Source: AC-37 sp036389835
GTDB taxonomy: Bacteria > Actinomycetota > Thermoleophilia > Solirubrobacterales > Thermoleophilaceae
Assembly (NCBI GenBank): GCA_036389835.1
Contig: DASVWC010000085.1
Coordinates: 1 to 64,000, forward strand
Reading direction: 5' to 3'
DNA length: 64,000 nucleotides
This document shows positions 41,169-48,941 of this stretch, piece after piece (positions within the stretch are counted from its first letter, which is position 1; the number at the start of each line of letters is the position of its first letter). A model generated the notes under the pieces. That model was not told where the DNA came from. It was given only the letters and a program-made list of their open reading frames with translations, and searched no databases. The position numbers and the translations under genes were made by a program.

Positions 41169-42317
41169 ATGCAGACCAACGAGCTCAACAGCGACCTGCT
41201 CCGGCGCCTGGCCGACCTGCGGCCCGACGGCGCCCGAGTCCTCAGCCTGTTCCTCAACCTCGACCCGTCCGAGTTCGCCACGCCGCCCGCGCGCGCCACC
41301 GAGGCGCGCTCCCTGCTCGACCAGGCCGAGCGCCAGGCGCGCGAAGCCGAGGGCCTCGAGCACGAAGCGCAGAAGGCGCTCCGCAAGGACATCGAGCGCG
41401 CGCGCGAGTACTTCGACCGGATCCCGGCCGACGGCGCGCACGGCCTCGCCGTGTTCGCCTGCGAGCAGGCGGACCTGTTCGAGGCGATCAAGCTGCCGCG
41501 GCCGATCGAGACCCGCGCGGTGGTGGACGACTCGCCGTTCGTGGAACCGCTCGCCGAGCTCGCGATGCGCGGGAGCTGGTGCGTCCTGCTCGTGAACCGG
41601 CAGGTGGCGCGCATGCTGCGCGGCTCGCCCGAGCAGCTCACCGAGCTGCCGCCGATCGAGGACGAGGTGCACGGCCGCCACGACCAGGGCGGCTGGTCGC
41701 AGGCGCGCTACCAGCGCGGCGTGGACCAGGAGGTGCGCTGGCACCTACAGCGCGCCGCCGAGGTCGCCTTCCGGCGCTTCAAGCGCTCGCCGTTCGACTG
41801 CATCCTGCTCGGCGGCCCGGAGGAGACCGTCAGCGAGTTCGAGCAGCTCCTCCACCCGTACCTGAGCGAGCGCGTGGCGGGCCACTTCAGGGTCGACGTG
41901 GAGAACACCACGCCCGACCAGATCCGGGACGCCGCGGCGCCGCTGATCGGGGAGGTCGACCAGCGCCGCGAGCGCGAGGCGCTCGACCGCCTCGAGGAGG
42001 GCGTCGCGACCGGCGGCCGCGGCGTGGCCGGGCTCGAGCACACCGTCGCCGCGCTGAACGAGCGGCGCGTGGAGATCCTCCTGATGAACGACCGCTTCGA
42101 CGCCGCGGGCGTGTTCTGCCGCCAGTGCGGCTGGGTCGGCACCGACGTCGAGCTGACCGAATGCCCCGCCGACGGCGCGGCGCTCGAGCGCCGCGACAAC
42201 ATCGCCGAGAACGCCGTCGAGCTGGCGATCGTCCAGTCGGCGTCGGTCCTGCGCGTGCGCCACCAGGGCGAGCGGCTCGAGAGCCGCGGCTCGATCGGCG
42301 CCGTGCTGCGCTTCTAG
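41169..42317 (+). CDS. Vms1/Ankzf1-type peptidyl-tRNA hydrolase (bacterial eRF1-like)
   Basis: A 382-residue protein of the bacterial archaeo-eukaryotic release-factor (baeRF)/Vms1 group, proposed to release nascent chains from stalled ribosomes. The N-terminal region (DLLRRLADLRPDGARVLSLF, LNLDPSEFATPPARATEARS) matches the group, and the middle has the eRF1 domain-2-like RSPFDCILLGGPEETVSEFE and HPYLSERVAGHFRVDVENTT. The end holds a zinc-ribbon-like CRQCGWVGTDVELTEC. A GTG at 41151 is an alternative start; the ATG at 41169 follows GGAGG with tight spacing. It is downstream of the HD-GYP gene, same strand. Confidence 0.8.
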   Translation: MQTNELNSDLLRRLADLRPDGARVLSLFLNLDPSEFATPPARATEARSLLDQAERQAREAEGLEHEAQKALRKDIERAREYFDRIPADGAHGLAVFACEQADLFEAIKLPRPIETRAVVDDSPFVEPLAELAMRGSWCVLLVNRQVARMLRGSPEQLTELPPIEDEVHGRHDQGGWSQARYQRGVDQEVRWHLQRAAEVAFRRFKRSPFDCILLGGPEETVSEFEQLLHPYLSERVAGHFRVDVENTTPDQIRDAAAPLIGEVDQRREREALDRLEEGVATGGRGVAGLEHTVAALNERRVEILLMNDRFDAAGVFCRQCGWVGTDVELTECPADGAALERRDNIAENAVELAIVQSASVLRVRHQGERLESRGSIGAVLRF

Positions 42318-42318
42318 C

Positions 42319-42987
42319 TCAGTACCAGATCACGCCATGCTCGCCGCGGCGCGCGCCCGGCGGGCAGGACTCCGCCTCGCCGGTTGCGTAGCGCCGCGCA
42401 CTCCACGCGGCCGCGGCCGAATCGAGCACATCGGCGACTGGGACGACGCCGGCGGGACCGAGGTCGTCGGGCAACGCGATCCCCGCCCTCTCCTCGAGCA
42501 GTCGCCGGCGCTGGAGCTGGCCGTTCCAAGTCGTCTTCGCCCAGGCGAGCGGCTCGCCCGCCAGCGCGCGGAACGAGACCTCGGGATGCACCTCGACCAC
42601 GCGCTCGTCGGTGTGGGCAACGTCCTCGACGAGCTTCACGTTCACGCCCAGGGCGTAGGACTGCTTCGAGATCTTCTTGCCGTCGAGCACGCGAACGGCG
42701 ATCTCGTTCGCCCGCTCGTAGGTGTCGGCGTAGAGCACCTCGCGCGGCGGCGCCGGGAACACGCTGCTGCGCCGGGGGCCGACGAACGCGCGCGCGTGCA
42801 GATCGGCCTCGCGGACCTTTCGGGGCAGGCCGATCGGCATGTCGATCGCGATGCAGGCGGCGTCGCCGGCGAGCGCGAGCAGCTCCGGCAGGTTCGCGGC
42901 GATCGCGACGGAGGGCGACGATCCGTCGTCCAACCGGGTCGCCACCCAGCCGGAGCGGTACCAGTCGACCCCGAGGACGGAGCTCAA
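42319..42987 (-). CDS. DUF429 family protein
   Basis: A 222-residue predicted RNase-H-fold nuclease-like protein of the DUF429 family. Family motifs are SVLGVDWYRSGWVATRLDD (first acidic residue), CIAIDMPIGLP, GPRRSSVFPAPPREVL and EVHPEVSFRALAG. Activity of this family is unproven; the acidic residues Asp in GVDW and IAIDMP could bind metal. The TTG start (42987) overlaps the TGA of the upstream CrtI-like gene (TTGA), so the two are coupled. It converges on the Vms1-like gene with one base between. Confidence 0.85.
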   Translation of the reverse strand: MSSVLGVDWYRSGWVATRLDDGSSPSVAIAANLPELLALAGDAACIAIDMPIGLPRKVREADLHARAFVGPRRSSVFPAPPREVLYADTYERANEIAVRVLDGKKISKQSYALGVNVKLVEDVAHTDERVVEVHPEVSFRALAGEPLAWAKTTWNGQLQRRRLLEERAGIALPDDLGPAGVVPVADVLDSAAAAWSARRYATGEAESCPPGARRGEHGVIWY

Positions 42988-44567
42988 GGCCGCACGCCGG
43001 CGAGCCGTGCGCGCAGCCCGAGCGCCGCGCGCGCCGCGTTCGCGCCGCAGGCGCCGTGCACCGCGCCGCCCGGGTGCGCCGAGGCCGAGCCGAGGTAGAG
43101 GCCGCGCACCGGCGTCTCGGGACGGCCCGCGAACGCGGGCGTGGGCCGGAACACGAGCTGCTGGTGGATCTGCGCGGTGCCGCCGTTGATCGCGCCGTTC
43201 ACGAGGTTCGAGTTCGCGCGCTCGAGGTCGTGCGGGGTGAACACGTGGCGGGCGCGGATCAGGTCGCGGAAGCCCGGCGCGCGCGCCTCGATCTCGTCCT
43301 CCATGCGAGCCGCGAACAGCTCGGTCTCGCGCTCGTCGAAGCGGCCGGTGATGCCCGCGCCGCCGGCGTCGCCCTTCGGGGTGCGGGGGTGGTGGGTGTA
43401 GGCCCACGCCGTGTCGCAGCCGGCGGGTGCGCGGGTCGGGTCGACCGCCGCGTACTGGCCGACGACCATCAGCGGCTTCGACGGCATCAGCTTGCGCGCG
43501 AGCTCCGACGCGTGGAGCGTGAAGTGGTCGAGGTCCTCGCCGGTGTGCACCACGCCGGAGCGGCGCGCGTCCTCGGCGGCCCAGGGGATCGGCGCGTCGA
43601 GCGCCCAGTCGACCTTGAAGGTCGAGGCGTCGAACTCGAAGCGCTCGAGGTCGGCGAGCAGCCCGCGCGGCAGGTGCTCCTCGCCGACGAGGTCGAGGAA
43701 GAGCGAGGGCGCCACGACGTCGGCGATCACGGCGCGGGCCGCCCCCACCTCGGTCGCGTCGGCCAGGCGCACGCCGACGGCGCGGCCGCGGCGGATCAGC
43801 ACCCTCTCCACGCGGTTGCCGCAGTGGACCTCGCCGCCGCGGGCGCGCAGCCGCTTGATCAGCGCGGCCGTGATCTGGCCGGCTCCGCCCTCCGGGGTCG
43901 GGAAGCCGACGTGCTGGCCGAGCGCCGAGAGCATCCACCCGAATCCCGCCCCGCCGGCGGACTCCGGTGTCAGGTCGGCGTGCAGCGCGTTGCCGGCGAT
44001 CATGCGGCGGGCGGGCTCCGACTGGAACCACTCCTCGCCGAAGCGGCGGACCGACAGCGTGACCATCCGGACGAACCGCAGCATGTCGCGGTTGAGCGCC
44101 CAGGCCAGCTTCGCCGCGCCGCGCAGCGGCGGGAACGACTCGCCGAAGCCGGCCTCCATGACCGCCTCCCCCACGCGCTCCCAGACGCGGTACGCGCGCC
44201 GCCATGCCTCGCCGTCGCCGGGCACGAACGAGTCGAGTCGCTCGACGGTCTCCTCGAGGTCGAGCGAGACGAACGAGCACGACCCGTCGAGCGCCGGGTG
44301 CGCGAACGCGAGCGGCGCGCGGCGCCAGACGAGGCCGTGCTCCTCGAGCCGCATGGCGCGCATCGACGGCGACGTCACCGTGAGCGGGTAGAAGGCGCTG
44401 AAGTAGTCGTGGACGAAGCCGGGCTGGCCGGTCAGCTCGCCGCTCTTGACCGCGCCGCCGGGCGCGTCCTGCTCCTCGAGCACGACCACGCTCCAGCCGG
44501 CGTCGGCGAGCACGTTGGCCGCGACGAGGCCGTTCTGCCCCGCTCCGATGACCACCGCGTCGGGCAC
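42984..44567 (-). CDS. CrtI/phytoene-desaturase-like FAD oxidoreductase
   Basis: A 527-residue flavoprotein related to phytoene desaturases and pyridine-nucleotide-disulphide oxidoreductase-domain proteins (COG1233). The FAD motif VVIGAGQNGLVAANVLADAG is at the N-terminus with VVVLEEQDAPGGAV after it; the C-terminal FAD/substrate motif appears as RGLYLGSASAHPGGAVHGACG. The member's substrate is uncertain, since this subgroup is not limited to carotenoids and no crtB or other carotenoid gene is nearby. Coupled by TTGA overlap with DUF429. Confidence 0.88.
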   Translation of the reverse strand: MPDAVVIGAGQNGLVAANVLADAGWSVVVLEEQDAPGGAVKSGELTGQPGFVHDYFSAFYPLTVTSPSMRAMRLEEHGLVWRRAPLAFAHPALDGSCSFVSLDLEETVERLDSFVPGDGEAWRRAYRVWERVGEAVMEAGFGESFPPLRGAAKLAWALNRDMLRFVRMVTLSVRRFGEEWFQSEPARRMIAGNALHADLTPESAGGAGFGWMLSALGQHVGFPTPEGGAGQITAALIKRLRARGGEVHCGNRVERVLIRRGRAVGVRLADATEVGAARAVIADVVAPSLFLDLVGEEHLPRGLLADLERFEFDASTFKVDWALDAPIPWAAEDARRSGVVHTGEDLDHFTLHASELARKLMPSKPLMVVGQYAAVDPTRAPAGCDTAWAYTHHPRTPKGDAGGAGITGRFDERETELFAARMEDEIEARAPGFRDLIRARHVFTPHDLERANSNLVNGAINGGTAQIHQQLVFRPTPAFAGRPETPVRGLYLGSASAHPGGAVHGACGANAARAALGLRARLAGVRP

Positions 44568-44594
44568 GCGGCGGAGGCTACCCGCGCGCGGTCA

Positions 44595-44642
44595 CCCGCA
44601 CGCAGGGGACCCCCACGCAGGCGGCTCCCCGCACGCAGGGGA
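44595..44642. repeat. Short tandem-like repeat CCCGCACGCAGGGGA
   Basis: CCCGCACGCAGGGGA occurs exactly at 44595-44609 and 44628-44642, with a degenerate copy CCCCACGCAGGCGG between them (44611-44624), all upstream of the CrtI-like start. Each unit contains an imperfect CCCC/GGGG inverted repeat. It may be an operator array or a chance expansion. Confidence 0.4.
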
Positions 44643-44742
44643 GGACCGGCCGCCGGCGGGCGCCGCGAGACTCGGAGCGGCACCCGCCGGGCGTACCGGA
44701 TTGCGGGACCCGCGAGGGGGTCGGGCCCGCAGGAGGCCGCCT

Positions 44743-44913
44743 TTAGTGGTGGCGGCCGCCGAGTCGGTCGCCGAAGCCGAAGCCGCCGGACGGGACGCCG
44801 GCCAGCAGTACGAGGATCGCGGCGATGATGCCGACGATGGCCGGGAGGCCGACCGCGAGGCAGATCGCGTACACGAGGGCCGCGAAGAGAACGGCGAGAA
44901 CGATGCCGATCAT
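44743..44913 (-). CDS. Small two-TM membrane protein
   Basis: A 56-residue hydrophobic protein: MIGIVLAVLFAALVYAICLA and AIVGIIAAILVLLAGVPSGG form two membrane helices, and the C-terminus is Gly/His-rich (FGFGDRLGGRHH), a possible metal-binding tail. AAGGAG lies just upstream of the ATG at 44913; the longer frame upstream adds only non-coding-like text. Such short membrane peptides are often stress or regulatory proteins. Not assigned. Confidence 0.6.
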   Translation of the reverse strand: MIGIVLAVLFAALVYAICLAVGLPAIVGIIAAILVLLAGVPSGGFGFGDRLGGRHH

Positions 44914-45083
44914 GTGGGACTCCTTCCCTGAGCTGTGGGGGGTACTGGGGGCCGGCTCGGCCGGCTTTGCCCTGATCTCAGTGTTCCCGTAACACAACGC
45001 GCCTATGCCTTGCAGGTTGGGGGAAGGCGCAATTTCTCTCCCGGCCGCGATGGATCGCGGCGGTTTGCGGGAAGATACGTCCC

Positions 45084-45950
45084 ATGCCCCGATCGATCTG
45101 GACGGGCGCGATCAGCTTCGGGCTGGTCAACGTCCCGGTGAAGCTCTACAGCGCGGTCTCGAAGAAGACCGTGCGCTTCCATCAGCTCCACGAGGCCGAC
45201 GGCGTGCGGATCCAGCAGAAGCGGTTCTGCCCGGCCGACGGCGAGGAGGTGCCCTACGACGAGATCGTGAAGGGCTACGAGATCAGCCCCGACCGCTACG
45301 TCGTGATCACCCCCGACGAGCTCGAGGCGCTCGAGCCGCGCAAGACCAAGACGATCGACATCGAGGACTTCGTGAGCCTCGAGGAGATCGACCCGCTCTA
45401 CTACGACCACCCCTACTACCTGCTGCCGGGCCAGGGCGCGCAGAAGCCGTACAAGCTGCTGGTCGAGGCGATGCGCCAGGCGAACAAGGTCGCGATCGCG
45501 CGGGTGGTCATCCGCAGCAAGGAGCAGCTCGTGGCGATCCGCCCGGTGGGCGGCGTGCTCGCGATGGCGAGCATGAACTTCGCCGACGAGGTGGTCGACC
45601 CGGACTCGTTCGACGAGGCGCCGGGCGACGACATCGAGACGCGCAAGCGCGAGGTCGAGATGGCCCAGCAGCTCATCGAGAGCCTCACGTCGGAGTTCGA
45701 CCCCTCGAAGTACCACGACACCTACCGCGAGCGCGTGCTCGAGATGATCGAGGCGAAGGCCGAGGGTCAGGAGATCGCGGTGCAGCCGGCCGAGGAGGAG
45801 GCCGCGCCGGTGCCGGACCTGATGGCCGCGCTCGAGGCGTCGCTGGCAGCCGCGAAGAAGGACAAGGACGGGTCGAACGGGGCGTCGGCCAAGAAGCCGG
45901 CGGCGAAGAGGAAGGCCGCGCCGAAGAAGAAGGCGGCGAGCAAGGAATAG
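45084..45950 (+). CDS. ku: Ku protein (third paralogue, lysine-rich tail)
   Basis: A full Ku homologue of 288 residues starting MPRSIWTGAISFGLVNVPVK, with FCPADGEEVPYDEIVKGYEI, KTIDIEDFVSLEEIDPLYYD and DPSKYHDTYRERVLEMIEAK. Unlike the tandem Kus at 0.2-1.8 kb it ends in a long Lys/Ala tail (SAKKPAAKRKAAPKKKAASK), a DNA-binding extension that in other bacterial Kus lets the protein slide inward and bridge ends. It is a single gene. The promoter region upstream is not clear, but GGGAAGATACGTCCC, which includes GATACGT, is close to the ATG. Confidence 0.95.
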   Translation: MPRSIWTGAISFGLVNVPVKLYSAVSKKTVRFHQLHEADGVRIQQKRFCPADGEEVPYDEIVKGYEISPDRYVVITPDELEALEPRKTKTIDIEDFVSLEEIDPLYYDHPYYLLPGQGAQKPYKLLVEAMRQANKVAIARVVIRSKEQLVAIRPVGGVLAMASMNFADEVVDPDSFDEAPGDDIETRKREVEMAQQLIESLTSEFDPSKYHDTYRERVLEMIEAKAEGQEIAVQPAEEEAAPVPDLMAALEASLAAAKKDKDGSNGASAKKPAAKRKAAPKKKAASKE

Positions 45951-45988
45951 GGCTCGGCCGCCACCGCGCGCGGCGGCGGCCGGTAGCT

Positions 45989-46189
45989 CTACTCGTGCGA
46001 GTCGAAGCCCTCGTCCGCGGGCTTCGTGCCTGGGCCGGCGCCGGTCTCGTCGCCGTCGCCGCCCTCGGGCGCGGTCGGTCCGCCGATGTCGCGGTCGGTC
46101 CGCTCGCCGTCGCCCGCGGGATGGCCTTCCTCGGCCGAGGTGTGCGGGCTGCCGCCCTCCTGCTTGTCTGTGTCGTGATGATCGGTCAT
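45989..46189 (-). CDS. Small acidic disordered protein
   Basis: A 66-residue hydrophilic protein (MTDHHDTDKQEGGSPHTSAE) rich in Gly, Asp, Glu and His and ending KPADEGFDSHE; no hydrophobic core. It may be intrinsically disordered. The ATG at 46189 has GGTAGGGG a short distance upstream. It is convergent with the Ku gene and divergent from the alpha/beta hydrolase at 46226 (36 bases between the starts). Function unknown; coding status rests on codon choice and the plausible ribosome-binding site. Confidence 0.45.
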   Translation of the reverse strand: MTDHHDTDKQEGGSPHTSAEEGHPAGDGERTDRDIGGPTAPEGGDGDETGAGPGTKPADEGFDSHE

Positions 46190-46225
46190 GACGCGACCCC
46201 TACCCGGTCGCCCGCGCTCCGACGC

Positions 46226-46978
46226 ATGCGCGACCGGCTCGCTCGCGCTGAGCGCCATCGCTACGGGCCCGCGCGCTCGCAGCGGGCCGACCTGTACGTG
46301 CCGCGCGGGGACGGCCCGCACCCGGTCGTGGTGCTCCTGCACGGCGGCTACTGGCGGTCGAGGTACGGCAAGTCGCTGATGCGCGGCGTCGCGGTGGACC
46401 TCGCCCGGCGCGGGTTCGCCGCGTGGAACGTCGAGTTCCGGCGCGTCGGCCGCCACGGCGGCGGCTGGCCCGCGACCTTCGACGACGTGGCGGCCGCGAT
46501 CGACCTCCTCGCCGAGCTCCACGATCCCCGGCTCGACCTCGGCTCGGTGTCGCTGGTCGGCCACTCGTCGGGCGGGCAGCTCGCGGTCTGGGCGGCCGCG
46601 CGGCCGGACTCGCGCGTCCGGATCGGGCGGGTGGTGGCGCAGTCGTCCGTGCTCGACATGGCGGCCACGGGCGAGCCCGCGGCCACGCTGCTCGGCGGGC
46701 GTCCCGAGGAGGTCCCCGAGCGCTATGCGGCCGCCGACCCGATCCGGCTGCTCCCGCTCGGCAAGCCGATGCTGATCGTGCACGGGCCCGGGGACGAGAC
46801 GCTGCCGGTGGAGCGCAGCCGCGCGTACTTCGAGGCGGCGCGCGCGGCGGGCGACCCGGTGAAGCTCGTGGAGCCCCACCCCGGCAACCACCTGATCCAC
46901 ATCGACCCGCGCTCGGAGGCATGGCGAGTGGTGGCCGACTGGCTGGCGCGTGATCTCGCTCAGGTGCCCGTTGCGTAG
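46226..46978 (+). CDS. Alpha/beta hydrolase (esterase/kynurenine-formamidase-like)
   Basis: A 250-residue hydrolase. The oxyanion-hole motif is VVVLLHGGYWRSRYGKSL, the nucleophile elbow LVGHSSGGQLAVW (Ser), the acid near MLIVHGPGDETLPVE and the His in PHPGNHLIHIDP, so the triad is complete. The HGGYW motif matches bacterial formamidase/BD-FAE-like esterases, giving a probable small-ester or amide substrate. ATG 46226 is chosen; ATG 46178 is an alternative. The following catalase-like gene is 26 bases downstream. Confidence 0.8.
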   Translation: MRDRLARAERHRYGPARSQRADLYVPRGDGPHPVVVLLHGGYWRSRYGKSLMRGVAVDLARRGFAAWNVEFRRVGRHGGGWPATFDDVAAAIDLLAELHDPRLDLGSVSLVGHSSGGQLAVWAAARPDSRVRIGRVVAQSSVLDMAATGEPAATLLGGRPEEVPERYAAADPIRLLPLGKPMLIVHGPGDETLPVERSRAYFEAARAAGDPVKLVEPHPGNHLIHIDPRSEAWRVVADWLARDLAQVPVA

Positions 46979-47004
46979 AGGGCGCAGTGGGTAGCAGGCC
47001 TCGC

Positions 47005-47697
47005 ATGACCGTTCCCGAGCCGGTGGCGAAGGCGACCGCCGGCGTCTTCCAGATGCTGTCGGCCGCGCGGGGGAAGCGCGCGTTCCACCCGGATGGGCTC
47101 GTGTTCGAGGCCGCGTTCACGCCGTACGTGCAGCCGCGGCGCACCGGCGTGGAGCTGCTCGACGGCGGGGAGCGCCCGGCGCTCGTGCGCTGCTCGCGCG
47201 CGCTCGGCCTGCCCGAGCCGGCGCCCGACGTCCTCGGCTTCTCGATCCGCTTCCCCGACGCCTACGGGCCGGGCCGCCACCAGGACCTCCTCTGCGTGAC
47301 CTCGTGGGACACCCCCGTCGCCCACCACGCCCTGGTGCCCGCGACCGGGTTCTTCTCGCGGCCGTACTCCACGCTGCTCGCCTACCGCCTGCCCGAGGGC
47401 GTGCGGCTGTTCGGCGTGCTCCCGATCGGGAGCGGCCCGCCGCTCGGGCCGCGGCTCGAGCAGATCGCCGCGGCCGCTCGCGAGGACTCGGCCGCGTTCG
47501 AGCTGGCGCTCTCGCCGCTGATGGGCCGCTTCAGCGGCGTGGGCACGATCCGGCTCGGCGAGCAGCTTCCGCCCGATCGCGGGGAGCGGCTGCGCTTCAA
47601 CCCGTGGAACAGCGGCGGCGGCATGTGCCCGACCGGCCCGCTGATGGGGCTGCGCGACGCCGCCTACAAGGGCAGTCAGCGCGGCGCGGCGACCTAG
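47005..47697 (+). CDS. Catalase-superfamily-like protein
   Basis: A 230-residue protein with a catalase-like barrel. Text typical of the actinobacterial group: FHPDGLVFEAAFTPYVQ, VRCSRALGLPEPAPDVLGFS, RFPDAYGPGRHQDLLCVTSW, FSRPYSTLLAYRLPEGVRLFG and FNPWNSGGGMCPTGPLMGLR. It lacks several residues of true haem catalases and is shorter (about 230 against 480), so peroxidase activity is uncertain; related proteins are often annotated as phosphodiesterases without proof. ATG 47005 is chosen over GTG 46987. It follows the alpha/beta hydrolase closely. Confidence 0.7.
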   Translation: MTVPEPVAKATAGVFQMLSAARGKRAFHPDGLVFEAAFTPYVQPRRTGVELLDGGERPALVRCSRALGLPEPAPDVLGFSIRFPDAYGPGRHQDLLCVTSWDTPVAHHALVPATGFFSRPYSTLLAYRLPEGVRLFGVLPIGSGPPLGPRLEQIAAAAREDSAAFELALSPLMGRFSGVGTIRLGEQLPPDRGERLRFNPWNSGGGMCPTGPLMGLRDAAYKGSQRGAAT

Positions 47698-47785
47698 CGC
47701 GCTGCTGGTGTACGGGGTCGTCGCCCGAGCTGCGCCAGCTCGTGCGGCGCCTGTGGCCGTTCGGCCGCGCCGTACCCTCCGAACC

Positions 47786-48169
47786 ATGAGCTACACGATC
47801 AAGAACCTCAGGGAAGTGGAGGACAAGGCGCCGTCGTTCGGCATCGGCGAGGTGCAGTCGGCGCGCTTCGCGCACTACGACCTCGGCGCCGAGAGGACCG
47901 GACTCGCGCTCATGGGCGTCAAGCCGGGCTGCCGCCAGGCGTTCGCGCACCGTCACGACGAGGCGGAGGAGATCTACGTGGTGCTCTCCGGGACCGGCCG
48001 GCTGAAGCTCGACGACGAGGTCGTGGAGGTCAAGCCGCTCGATGCGATCCGCGTGGCGCCGTCGGTGGCCCGTCAGTTCGAGGCCGACGACGAGGGCCTC
48101 GAGCTGCTGGCGCTCGGCCCGCGCCACGAGGGCGACGGGGACGTCATCAAGGAGGGCATCTTCGACTGA
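47786..48169 (+). CDS. Cupin-domain protein
   Basis: A 127-residue single cupin beta-barrel. The metal-binding motif is FAHRHDEAEEIYVVLSGTGR (HxH...E pattern), followed by the second motif around PLDAIRVAPSVARQFEADDE. Small solo cupins bind metal and may be isomerases, dioxygenases or storage-like proteins. TACCCT lies seven bases before the ATG, so the mRNA is probably leaderless. It ends eight bases before the ArsR operator. A paralogous cupin occurs at 55913-56311. Confidence 0.85.
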   Translation: MSYTIKNLREVEDKAPSFGIGEVQSARFAHYDLGAERTGLALMGVKPGCRQAFAHRHDEAEEIYVVLSGTGRLKLDDEVVEVKPLDAIRVAPSVARQFEADDEGLELLALGPRHEGDGDVIKEGIFD

Positions 48170-48177
48170 TCGACGTC

Positions 48178-48210
48178 CATCTATGCATCTGGTACGCTGA
48201 TGCATAGATG
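48178..48210 (+). promoter_or_regulatory. ArsR operator/promoter overlapping the arsR start codon
   Basis: A perfect 11-bp inverted repeat: CATCTATGCAT (48178-48188) and ATGCATAGATG (48200-48210), separated by 11 bases that contain a TACGCT -10-like box (48193-48198). The right arm includes the arsR ATG (48208-48210). This places the repressor on top of RNA polymerase and of the first codon, the expected layout for an autorepressed, leaderless ArsR operon. Confidence 0.85.
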
Positions 48211-48525
48211 ACTGTCGATACGTCGTGCTGCTCACCGCGCCTGGCCGGCCACGTCGACGCGCGCCGCGCGGAGGCCGTGTCCGAGCTGGCGAAGCTGCTC
48301 TCCGACCCGATCCGCGTCCAGCTCCTCGACGTGTTGCGTGGACACGAGGACGAGGTCTGCCAGTGCGAGCTGCACCCGCTGTTCGCCGTGTCGCAGCCCA
48401 CGCTCAGCCACCACCTGCGCAAGCTCGAGGAGGCCGGCCTCGTGTCGGTCGAGCGGCGCGGGCGCTGGGCGTACTACTCGACCGACCCCGACGCACTGGA
48501 GGCCCTGACCGCATGGCTGTCCTGA
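48208..48525 (+). CDS. arsR: ArsR/SmtB family metalloregulator (arsenic type)
   Basis: A 105-residue winged-helix repressor. The DNA-recognition helix is VSQPTLSHHLRKLEEAGLVS with the wing ERRGRWAYYST. The metal site CxC (Cys51 and Cys53 in HEDEVCQCELHP) matches the As(III)-binding ELCVCDL motif of ArsR; an extra N-terminal Cys7-Cys8 pair may add a ligand. The gene starts at the end of its own operator and overlaps arsI by 13 bases. It should derepress arsI and the following oxidase when As(III) or a related thiophile binds. Confidence 0.92.
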   Translation: MTVDTSCCSPRLAGHVDARRAEAVSELAKLLSDPIRVQLLDVLRGHEDEVCQCELHPLFAVSQPTLSHHLRKLEEAGLVSVERRGRWAYYSTDPDALEALTAWLS

Positions 48526-48941
48526 GACCCCACCTCGCCCTCACCGTCACCGACGTGGAGCGCGCCGTCCCCTTCTACGAGGCCCTCTTCGGCGTCGCGC
48601 CGGAGAAGGTGAAGCCGGGCTACGCGAAGTTCTCGGTCGCCGAGCCGGCGCTGAACTTCACCCTCAACCAGGGCGAGCGCGCGGAGCTCGGGGCGTTCAA
48701 CCACGCGGGCATCCAGGTGGCGAGCACCGACGACGTGCTGGCCGCGCGGCTGCGCCTGACGAAGGCCGGCCTCGCGGCGTTCGACGAGATGGACACCACC
48801 TGCTGCTACGCGAAGCAGGACAAGATCTGGGTGCGCGACCCGGACGGCACTCCGTGGGAGGTCTTCGCGACGCACGGGGACGCGGAGGAGCACGGCGAGG
48901 GTGTGCCGGAGAGCGCGGAGAGCGCGCCCTGCTGCACCTGA
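48513..48941 (+). CDS. arsI: ArsI-type C-As lyase (vicinal oxygen chelate fold)
   Basis: A 142-residue protein of the ArsI/CadI group. Metal ligands fit His7, His64 and Glu116 of the glyoxalase/VOC fold (RPHLALTVTDVERAV; FNHAGIQVAS; WEVFATHGD). The Cys97-Cys98 pair in TTCCYAKQDKIWVRDPDG is the substrate-thiol site of ArsI, which cleaves the C-As bond of methylarsenite and aromatic arsenicals. The C-terminus ends in another Cys pair (SAPCCT). CadI, a cadmium-binding relative, is the alternative, but the Cys pair favours ArsI. Overlaps arsR and the next gene. Confidence 0.85.
   Translation: MAVLRPHLALTVTDVERAVPFYEALFGVAPEKVKPGYAKFSVAEPALNFTLNQGERAELGAFNHAGIQVASTDDVLAARLRLTKAGLAAFDEMDTTCCYAKQDKIWVRDPDGTPWEVFATHGDAEEHGEGVPESAESAPCCT

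Noticed and set aside
44595..44642. Repeat cluster as a CRISPR array
   Set aside because: Spacing is too short and irregular, only two exact copies exist, and there are no spacers of regular length or cas genes.
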